A stretch of 64,000 nucleotides of DNA from JAWWOW01 sp033851265 (GTDB taxonomy: Bacteria; Actinomycetota; Actinomycetes; JAWWOW01): contig JAWWOW010000007.1 of NCBI GenBank assembly GCA_033851265.1, positions 124,001 to 188,000 on the forward strand. Direction: 5' to 3'. This document shows, piece by piece, positions 51,524 to 58,317 of the stretch. The position numbers and the translations under genes were made by a program. Position 1 is the first letter of the stretch. The number at the start of each line of letters is the position of its first letter. The notes under the pieces were generated by a model. It ran no database searches, was not told the origin of the DNA, and saw nothing but the letters and a program-made list of their open reading frames with translations.

Positions 51524-53482
51524 TCAAGCCGCGACCGGCTTCGGTTCCGGCGGTGGAGACTCTTGGTCAATCTCCTCGCCTTCACTCGAATGCAGCTGCC
51601 ACGGCACACTCGTGACCATCACGCCGGGCTGGAACAGCAGTCGGGCTTTGAGGCGCAGGGCGCTCTGGTTGTGCAACAGCTGTTCCCACCACCGACCAAC
51701 GACGTACTCCGGGATGACGACGCAGACGACGTCACGGGGGCTCTTTCGACGGATTCCGCGTACGTAGTCGAGGACGGGTCCGGTGATGTCCCGGTAGGGC
51801 GAGTCCAGGACCGTCAAATCGACGGGTAGTCCGCGAGCGGCCCAGTCGTTGACCAGGGCGGCCGACTCTTCATGGTTCGTGCTGACGGTCAGGGCGGTCA
51901 GTGTCGACGGCCGCATCGCTCGCGCGAAGCCAAGTGCGCGCAGGGTTGGTGCGTGCAGTTTCGACACCAGCACCACGACATGCACCCTGCTGGGCAGTGG
52001 GAGCCCCTCGTCTGGAGGACGAAGCTCGGTAGCGACAGCCGAGTAGTGCCCATGCACGGCGCGCATCAAGAAGAACAACAGCGGCATCGCAATCGTCACA
52101 ATCCAAGCGCCATGAACGAACTTGGTGACCAGGACGACGACCAGGACGAGTCCTGTGAACAACGCCCCCACGGCGTTGATGACCCGAGCCCGCCGCATCC
52201 GGCTCGACGACTCTCGATCGATCCCCGCTGTGAGTTTCCCTGTCCAGTGCCGCACCAAGCCGAGTTGGCTCAGCGTGAAGGAAACGAAGACCCCGATCAC
52301 GTACAGCTGAATCAACCGCGTGGTGCTTGCCGAGAACGCCCATACGAGCACCACTGCGAAGAGTGCCAGCACGACGATGCCGTTGCTGAAAACGAGCCGG
52401 TCCCCGCGACGGGAGAACTGCCTCGGGAGGTAGCCGTCGGTGCTCAAGATCGACGCGAGGATGGGGAAGCCATTGAACGCCGTGTTCGCTGCGAGGATGA
52501 GAATGGCGGCGGTGAACCCTTGCACCGCGTAGAACAGAACATTTCCCCCGAACGTGGCGTGAGCAAGCTGGGCGATGACCGTCTGCTGGGCCACGCCGTC
52601 AGGTGCTCCGACGAGCAGAGAGCTGTCACTGGCCAGATGGACGTGCGCGGCTAAGGCGAGGCCAGTCACGCCGACGAACATGGTGATCGCTAGCACCGCC
52701 ATGATCGAAAGAGTTGTCGCTGCGTTGCGGCTCTTCGGCGGCCGGAAGCTCGGGATACCGTTGCTGATCGCTTCGACTCCAGTCAGCGCCGTCGAACCAG
52801 AAGCGAACGCGCGCAACGCCAAGAAGACGGTGGCCAACCCGGCAACGTTGCTTGTCGTTCGGATGTCGTAGTGCGCTGACTCGGCAACGACGGCGTGGCC
52901 GGTAGCAAACCGGAGAGCTCCCCAGCCGATCATGGCCAGTATCAACACGACAAAGCCGTAGGTGGGCACGGCAAATAGCCTCCCGGACTCCCGGACGCCC
53001 CGCAGATTGGCCAGGGCGAGCAGGATGATCAGCCCGATAGAGACGGCGACAGCATGCGGTGCCAGCCGAGGGAATGCCGACACGATGTTGGCGACCCCAG
53101 CGACGACCGACACGGCCACCGTGAGGACGTAGTCGACCATTAGGGCGCTCGCCGCGACGAGTGCAGCGTTGGAACCTAGATTCGCTCGAGAGACGACGTA
53201 CGCGCCGCCGCCGTTGGGATATGCGTAACAAGCCTGGCGGTACGACGCCACGACAACAACGAGCAGCAGCACGATGACGGCCGCAACCCATGGCGCCATA
53301 TTGAGAAACGCGATCCCGCCAATGGCGAGGACCAGAAGGATCTCGTCGGTGGCGTACGCGACCGACGACAACGGGTCGCTGCAGAAGATCGGCAGGGCAA
53401 TCTTCTTCGGGAGCAGCGTCTCGTCCAGCTGGTTCGTCTGCATTGCGCGGCCGACGAGGAGCCGCTTGACTAGCTGAAGCAC
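51524..53482 (-). CDS. APC-superfamily potassium importer, KimA-like
   Basis: A 652-residue transporter: about 12 membrane helices (residues 35-480) and a cytoplasmic C-terminal domain of about 150 residues with a Usp-like beginning (RVHVVVLVSKLHAPTLRAL). The N-terminal stretch LPIFCSDPLSSVAYATDEIL and YPNGGGAYVVSRANLG are typical of the KimA/YdaO group, high-affinity K+ importers often inhibited by c-di-AMP. The KdpE/KdpD-like genes follow directly, supporting a potassium role. GTG at 53482 is the longest start; an ATG giving MQTNQLDE.. 39 bases in is an alternative. I saw no ydaO-type riboswitch upstream. Confidence 0.85.
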   Translation of the reverse strand: MLQLVKRLLVGRAMQTNQLDETLLPKKIALPIFCSDPLSSVAYATDEILLVLAIGGIAFLNMAPWVAAVIVLLLVVVVASYRQACYAYPNGGGAYVVSRANLGSNAALVAASALMVDYVLTVAVSVVAGVANIVSAFPRLAPHAVAVSIGLIILLALANLRGVRESGRLFAVPTYGFVVLILAMIGWGALRFATGHAVVAESAHYDIRTTSNVAGLATVFLALRAFASGSTALTGVEAISNGIPSFRPPKSRNAATTLSIMAVLAITMFVGVTGLALAAHVHLASDSSLLVGAPDGVAQQTVIAQLAHATFGGNVLFYAVQGFTAAILILAANTAFNGFPILASILSTDGYLPRQFSRRGDRLVFSNGIVVLALFAVVLVWAFSASTTRLIQLYVIGVFVSFTLSQLGLVRHWTGKLTAGIDRESSSRMRRARVINAVGALFTGLVLVVVLVTKFVHGAWIVTIAMPLLFFLMRAVHGHYSAVATELRPPDEGLPLPSRVHVVVLVSKLHAPTLRALGFARAMRPSTLTALTVSTNHEESAALVNDWAARGLPVDLTVLDSPYRDITGPVLDYVRGIRRKSPRDVVCVVIPEYVVGRWWEQLLHNQSALRLKARLLFQPGVMVTSVPWQLHSSEGEEIDQESPPPEPKPVAA

Positions 53483-53520
53483 GTTCTCAGCAAACCTCCG
53501 ATTGGGCCCGATCAGCCCGC

Positions 53521-53561
53521 TTCTTAACGGTTCCTTGACGCCTCGGTGCTCAGTCCTGACG
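53521..53561 (-). promoter_or_regulatory. Candidate KdpE-type direct repeats upstream of the potassium importer gene
   Basis: On the plus strand CTTAACG (53523-53529) and CTTGACG (53534-53540) are the same heptamer at an exact 11-bp step, with a weaker third copy CCTGACG at 53555-53561, two turns further. The site sits 41 bases upstream of the importer gene on its 5' side and in the divergent region with the lipoprotein gene at 53638. One-turn direct repeats suit an OmpR-family regulator such as the KdpE-like protein of the same operon. Confidence 0.4.
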
Positions 53562-53637
53562 CCTTCTTGATCCCGGGACGGGAAAACACCCCGGTCAGAG
53601 CAGTCAGACCGGCGCCTGGAGGGTCGATCATGGGGAC

Positions 53638-54813
53638 ATGCGCGCGCGCTTTGCCGGTCTCGGCCTCTTCGCGGGCGCTGTCGTCATGGCGGCGTGCAGT
53701 GGCGGCGGCCATTCGAATGCCGCCCCGGATCTGAGCGACCAGGTAATCGGCGTACCGACAACGACGCCTCCGGCGGCCATCGCAGCAACGCCGACACCGA
53801 AGCCGAAGCCGAGCAAGAAGCCGACCACAGCAGCCAAGAAGTCGCCGGCAGCGACGGTGGCAACGCAGCCCACCGCCGTGCACAAGCGCAAGCCGGCAAC
53901 GACATCGACGCACGCGGCGAGTAGCGGCAGTGGTGGATCACTCGCGGGTTGCACCGTGCTGGCGAGCAACAACGTGCTTGCCACGCCGATCACCGGGTTG
54001 CCACTGAACGCCCGCAACGCCGCGTGGAAGTCCGCGAGCCACGCGTCCGGTCGCAACTTGCATCCTGACTTCGGACCGTCGTACGGCGCACAACCGGTGC
54101 CATACGGGCTCCCGTGGCAGGTCGTGTCGAACGCGCATCAGAAGGTCACGGTGAAGTTCCAATACGCATCCGAGTCGGACAAGGGTCCATACCCGCTCGG
54201 CTCCGACACGCCCATCGAGGGTGGATCGAACGCGAGCGGTGACCGGCACGCGCTCGTCATCAACAAGGACACGTGCAAGCTCTACGAGACCTTCGACACG
54301 CACTACGCAGCGTCGGGCTCCCATGCCGGTTCGGGAGCGATCTTTTCGCTCGGCTCCAATGCGATGCGTCCTGCGACGTGGACGAGCGCCGACGCTGCCG
54401 GGCTGCCGATATTTCCGCTGTTGCTCCGGTGGGATGAGGTGAAGGCGGGCGCGGTGCGCCATGCGATCCGCTTCACGGTGTCGAGCACCGACACGCGCTA
54501 CGTGTGGCCCGCAAGTCACCAGGCGGGGTCGGCGTCGAACCAGAACCTGCCGCCGATGGGAGCCCGGGCGCGGTTGAGCTCGAGCTTCTCAACATCTGGG
54601 TTCAGTTCGTATGCGCGCACTGTCATCAAGGCGATGCAGACGTACGGCGTGATCGTGGCCGACAACGGCTCTGACTGGTACTTCCAGGGCGATGCCTCGA
54701 CGGGGTGGCCTGATTCGGTGATCTCCGAGCTCAAGCGCATCCCTGCGGGCACGTTCGACTTCGTCGACGAGTCCTCGTTGCAGAAGAGTGCTGGCTCGTA
54801 CGCCGTCAAGTAG
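53638..54813 (+). CDS. Lipoprotein with Lys/Pro/Thr-rich linker, unknown function
   Basis: A 391-residue lipoprotein. The signal peptide ends at the lipobox VVMAAC (Cys20). Residues about 40-95 form a flexible Pro/Lys/Thr/Ala linker that could cross the cell wall. The globular part (about 100-391) contains HALVINKDTCKLYETFDTHY, MRPATWTSADAAGLPIFPLL and PPMGARARLSSSF, a conserved actinobacterial secreted family I recognise only as uncharacterised. ATG at 53638. Its 3' end overlaps the next, opposing gene by 8 bases. Confidence 0.8.
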   Translation: MRARFAGLGLFAGAVVMAACSGGGHSNAAPDLSDQVIGVPTTTPPAAIAATPTPKPKPSKKPTTAAKKSPAATVATQPTAVHKRKPATTSTHAASSGSGGSLAGCTVLASNNVLATPITGLPLNARNAAWKSASHASGRNLHPDFGPSYGAQPVPYGLPWQVVSNAHQKVTVKFQYASESDKGPYPLGSDTPIEGGSNASGDRHALVINKDTCKLYETFDTHYAASGSHAGSGAIFSLGSNAMRPATWTSADAAGLPIFPLLLRWDEVKAGAVRHAIRFTVSSTDTRYVWPASHQAGSASNQNLPPMGARARLSSSFSTSGFSSYARTVIKAMQTYGVIVADNGSDWYFQGDASTGWPDSVISELKRIPAGTFDFVDESSLQKSAGSYAVK

Positions 54814-55522
54814 AGACGCGCCGCACGAGGTACTCGTGCATGACCGCTGTCTGGATCGTGTCGTAGTTGATGAACTGGCCCGTCTCCGTGAAGACGTGCT
54901 CGATGTTGCGCTTCAACGCGTCGTCGTCGCCACCGGATCCGAAGAACTTGTGGGGCTCGAGCATGTCCGCCTCGGTCTTGGTGTTCTCGTAGACGATGCC
55001 GCGGAGCGGAGGCGCGTCGGGAGTCACGCTGCGGACCACCTCGTTGCGGACATAGACCCAGACTGGGTGCAGGTCGAGCGTCGTCTTGCGGTGCAGGGTG
55101 TGCCACGTGTGGAAGAACTCGTCGTCGCTCGCTGCCGGGTTCTTGTCGAACAGCGTTGCCTGGCACAGTCCGGGTGACCGCTCGCCGGGCGTGATGGCCA
55201 TGTGGGCCGGGTAGCCGAGCACCACCGACTCGCTCACGAGGTAGCCGTCGTACTTGCTGATCGGGGCATCGTCGAGGACTGAAGCGACGGCCCCGAGGTC
55301 TTGGTACGACGCGAGCCACAGGGACACGAGGCCGCCGAAAACCGAGCCGTTGACGGGGGCGCCGTACCGCATAGCGGCGCCCTCCGGTGCCTCGACGAGC
55401 ACGCGTGCGCCCAGAACCTCGCGCGCGTCGTGGAGGTACGGAATCACCGTGTGCGCCCACGAGTCGAGTTCGTCAGCGTCAGTGTCGGGCGCGCGCCACA
55501 ACGGGAGTACGACCTTTTCCAT
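54806..55522 (-). CDS. EthD/DABB-like barrel protein paired with an amidohydrolase
   Basis: A 238-residue soluble protein. Two halves each show a strand-helix-strand pattern, and FFHTWHTLHRKTTLDLHPVW resembles the helix and strand of EthD-type dimeric alpha/beta barrels, often found in catabolic gene sets as small dehydratases or accessory proteins. No catalytic residue can be named. ATG at 55522 is divergent from the third amidohydrolase gene with 50 bases between starts, so a shared promoter region and a common pathway are likely. Confidence 0.7.
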   Translation of the reverse strand: MEKVVLPLWRAPDTDADELDSWAHTVIPYLHDAREVLGARVLVEAPEGAAMRYGAPVNGSVFGGLVSLWLASYQDLGAVASVLDDAPISKYDGYLVSESVVLGYPAHMAITPGERSPGLCQATLFDKNPAASDDEFFHTWHTLHRKTTLDLHPVWVYVRNEVVRSVTPDAPPLRGIVYENTKTEADMLEPHKFFGSGGDDDALKRNIEHVFTETGQFINYDTIQTAVMHEYLVRRVST

Positions 55523-55572
55523 GCGCCCTCCTCGGCTGCGGTGGATGCGCGGGCACAGTACCGTCGGTGGCG

Positions 55573-56814
55573 ATGACAGCGCCCACCGAACTCCCGCCGC
55601 TGCTCGAGAAGACGGGCGGCCGCTACGTGCTGATCTCCGCGGACTGCCACGCGGGCGGCAACCACGAGATGTACCGGTCGTATCTGGACCCGGCGTACGT
55701 CGAGGAGTTCGACCGGTGGCGCGAGGCGTACCGCAACCCGTTCCGGGACCTGCAGGTCAGTGACTCGCGGCTGCGCAACTGGGACGACGACAAGCGGATC
55801 AGTGAGTTGGCGGCGGACGGGGTTGTCGGCGAGGTGCTGTTCCCGAACACGATCCCGCCCTTCTTCCCGACCGGCGCTGTGGTGGCGCGACCGCCGATGC
55901 CGGATGAATACGAGCTCCGGCTGGCCGGTGTGCGCGCTCACAACCGCTGGCTCGCGGACTGGTGCGCGAACCACCCCGCGCGGCGAGCCGGCATCGGGCA
56001 GATCTTCCTGAACGACGTCGATGACGCGATCGCCGACGTGCGCTGGTGTCACGCCAACGGTCTGCGTGGCGGTGTGCTGCTGCAGCCCGTGCCCGATGAC
56101 ATGAAGCACATCAAGCCCTTGTATGCGCCGGAGTACGACCCGCTGTGGGCCGTATGCGAAGACCTCGGTGTTGTCGTCAACGCGCACTCGGGCGGCGCGG
56201 GCATGCCTGACTACGGGCCCTATCGCGCTGCGAGTCAGCTCTGGATCGCGGAGACAACGTTCTTCTCCCGGCGACCGCTGACGCACATGCTGGTCAGTGG
56301 CGTGTTCGAACGTTTCGCCGGCTTGCGCTTCGCGATCACGGAATCGGGGTGCGCTTGGATCCCGGCGACGCTAGCGATGCTCGATGACTTCCACCGACAG
56401 ATGGCCGCGACCGGGCGGATCGGCGAGCTGAAGTACGACGCGAGCGAAATCCCGCCGATGAAGCCCAGTGAGTATTTTGCGCGCAACTGCTTCGTGGGTG
56501 CGAGCTTCCCGTCGCCCGGTGAGGCGGCGACGCGTCATCAGATCGGCGTCGAGAAGTTCATGTGGGGGAGCGACTACCCGCACGACGAGAGCAGTTTTCC
56601 GAACACCCGCGAAGCGCTGCGCCGATCGTTCGCCGGCACCCCGCCGGCGGAGCTGCAGCAAATTCTTGGCGGCAACGCAGCGGGGCTTTACAGCTTCGAT
56701 CTCGATGCGCTCGCGCCGTACGCCGCTCAGTCAGGTCCCACCGTTGAGGAGCTCGCCGTTCCGTTTCGGGGCATGCCGGAAGGCAATCGCAGCCCGGCGT
56801 TCAGCCGCGACTGA
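55573..56814 (+). CDS. Amidohydrolase-family (amidohydrolase 2) enzyme, copy 3 of 3
   Basis: A 413-residue TIM-barrel metalloenzyme relative, close to the protein encoded at 34239-35486. Metal-site segments: ISADCHAGGN (DxH form), VNAHSGG on strand 5, AITESGCAWIPATL on strand 6 and GSDYPHDESS with the catalytic Asp on strand 8. Shared with copy 2 are NTIPPFFP, RRAGIGQIF and GGNAAGLYSFDLDAL. The ATG at 55573 is used because further-upstream readings overlap the divergent gene. Unlike copies 1 and 2, it lacks the CTGTA/TACAG palindrome upstream and so is probably not under the same repressor. Confidence 0.9.
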   Translation: MTAPTELPPLLEKTGGRYVLISADCHAGGNHEMYRSYLDPAYVEEFDRWREAYRNPFRDLQVSDSRLRNWDDDKRISELAADGVVGEVLFPNTIPPFFPTGAVVARPPMPDEYELRLAGVRAHNRWLADWCANHPARRAGIGQIFLNDVDDAIADVRWCHANGLRGGVLLQPVPDDMKHIKPLYAPEYDPLWAVCEDLGVVVNAHSGGAGMPDYGPYRAASQLWIAETTFFSRRPLTHMLVSGVFERFAGLRFAITESGCAWIPATLAMLDDFHRQMAATGRIGELKYDASEIPPMKPSEYFARNCFVGASFPSPGEAATRHQIGVEKFMWGSDYPHDESSFPNTREALRRSFAGTPPAELQQILGGNAAGLYSFDLDALAPYAAQSGPTVEELAVPFRGMPEGNRSPAFSRD

Positions 56815-57066
56815 GTAAAGGTGCGTGCGCACCCCCGCTAGGGATCCCAGTAGGTCAGGCACCGCAGGTCCTCCCAAAACATCGTCGCTTGCGTGCTGGC
56901 CCTGATCACTTGTGCCTACGTGCGTTTGCCACACCATGTCAGGGCGACTCAACCTTTGACTATCTTGTGCGCATTTTTAGGCAAACGGCTGTCCCACGGC
57001 ACGAGTGACGGAATTATGCCGTGATCGGCCCACAACGAGCGGCCGCGCACGGGGAGCAGGTATGGC

Positions 57067-57771
57067 GTGAAAAGCAAGCGATTGGCTTTAACTGTCCTGA
57101 CATCCAGCCTGTTGGCGGCGGCGGGGTTCGCCGCACCCGCTTTCGCGGCCAGCGGCCCGGTATCCGTTACCACGTGTGGGGACCTGACCGGTCCCGGCAC
57201 CTACCGGCTCGACGCTGACCTTCCGACGTGCACGATTACCCTGACCGGCAGCAATACCAAGCTGCTTCTCAACCGTCACACTCTCCTGGGCGCCGGAATC
57301 GATTCGCCCTCCGCTGGAGCGGCGGGAACCCGCAACCTGATCGTTGGGCCGGGGACGGTCACTGGAAACGCGAACGCGGCGCTGATCATGGGCCATACGA
57401 AGAACTCCGCCATCGCGTTCGTGACCGCCACGGGCAACCGAGTCGGGCTGGCAACGGTCGCTGACGGGTCGAAGAACCTCATCTTCGGCAACAACCTGAA
57501 TCACAACGACGCTGGGGTCCAGCTGCTTGGTGGCACCGCGGTGTTGAGCACGAATGACGCGGACAACAACACCGGCAATGGCATCGAGATCTTCGTCGCC
57601 GGCAACACCATCGTCGACAACACCGCGGATGAGAACGGCACCTGGGGCATCGTGGTCGAGGATGCTGCGATCCAGAACTGCACGGCGAACTACTTCGCCC
57701 GCAACTCGGCGTCCGGCAACGGCGTCGAGGCCCAGGTCGCTCCGGACTGCATCCAGCCGGCAACAACCTGA
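57067..57771 (+). CDS. Secreted right-handed beta-helix protein
   Basis: A 234-residue exported protein with a signal peptide (1-27, cleavage AFA-ASG). The mature part is a run of short repeats rich in Asn and Gly (GNRVGLATV, NLIFGNNLNHNDAGVQLLGG, NTGNGIEIFVAGNTIVDN are spaced about 22 residues apart), the pattern of parallel beta-helix (NosD/PbH1) folds. Such folds bind or cleave polysaccharide; no active site is visible and the domain is short. GTG at 57067 has GGGGAG 10 bases upstream. Confidence 0.82.
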   Translation: MKSKRLALTVLTSSLLAAAGFAAPAFAASGPVSVTTCGDLTGPGTYRLDADLPTCTITLTGSNTKLLLNRHTLLGAGIDSPSAGAAGTRNLIVGPGTVTGNANAALIMGHTKNSAIAFVTATGNRVGLATVADGSKNLIFGNNLNHNDAGVQLLGGTAVLSTNDADNNTGNGIEIFVAGNTIVDNTADENGTWGIVVEDAAIQNCTANYFARNSASGNGVEAQVAPDCIQPATT

Positions 57772-57805
57772 TCTGGCCCACGGTCAAGCCGGAGCAACGG
57801 CCGAT

Positions 57806-57834
57806 AGCCCCGGAGTCACCTCGACTCCGGGGCT
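57806..57834. terminator. Bidirectional hairpin terminator
   Basis: A perfect 12-bp stem, AGCCCCGGAGTC and GACTCCGGGGCT, with a 5-base loop ACCTC, lies 35 bases after the beta-helix gene and 21 bases before the end of the opposing SRPBCC gene. There is no T-run on either side, as is usual for high-GC actinobacteria. Confidence 0.75.
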
Positions 57835-57854
57835 GCGTCGCCGGTGGCGGGCTC

Positions 57855-58316
57855 CTACTGGACGGTCCGGGCGAGGATGCCGAGGGTTGCGCGCAAGGCG
57901 GTTTCGGGAATGACAGGGAAGATGCCCGCGTCGCGATACTGCTCCTCGATCTGGCTCCAGTCGTAGTACGACGTCACTAAGGTCCCGGTCTCCCTGGGTT
58001 CGAGCCGGTAGCCATAGAGATGCTTGATCGGCGGCTGGATGACTCCGGAGATCGTCCACTCGATGGCAGCGTCCTGCTCGAACTTCGTGATGATGACCGT
58101 GACGTCGTACTTCCCGAGCGGGTAGTCGTTGAGCGCCTCGCGATCCATGTGTACGACGAACTCATCGCCGACCTGTTTGACGGGCCTACCGTCCGTGGAC
58201 TGGAGCATCCCGGAGCTGTCGATCGCGACGTGCCCGCTCGGGTCGCACAGCAGCGCGAACACCTTCGCGGGCACAGCCGCGATCTCCCGTTGAACTTCGA
58301 ACCGTTCGATAGCCAT
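57855..58316 (-). CDS. SRPBCC (START/polyketide cyclase-like) family protein
   Basis: A 153-residue protein starting MAIERFEVQREIAAVPAKVFALLCDPSGHVAID, the usual opening of the SRPBCC fold, with YDWSQIEEQY in the C-terminal part. The fold makes a hydrophobic pocket used for lipid or polyketide binding. The ATG at 58316 is one base from the stop of the cyclase-ATPase gene upstream, so the two are translationally coupled and may act together; that link is inference. Confidence 0.88.
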   Translation of the reverse strand: MAIERFEVQREIAAVPAKVFALLCDPSGHVAIDSSGMLQSTDGRPVKQVGDEFVVHMDREALNDYPLGKYDVTVIITKFEQDAAIEWTISGVIQPPIKHLYGYRLEPRETGTLVTSYYDWSQIEEQYRDAGIFPVIPETALRATLGILARTVQ

Positions 58317-58317
58317 C

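Noticed and set aside
52122..52310. Several 60-260-residue plus-strand frames inside the KimA-like gene
   Set aside because: They are antisense to a clear 12-helix transporter and have skewed, domain-free composition.
53483..53637. Possible c-di-AMP (ydaO) riboswitch before the KimA-like importer
   Set aside because: None of the conserved ydaO blocks could be found in the 155 bp between the divergent genes.
56955..57023. AGGCAAACGG followed by the CACGGCA/TGCCGTG hairpin upstream of the beta-helix gene, reminiscent of a c-di-GMP (GEMM-I) riboswitch
   Set aside because: The second conserved part (GCAAAGCC-type loop and closing helix) is missing; the hairpin (15-nt loop) alone is not evidence for a riboswitch.
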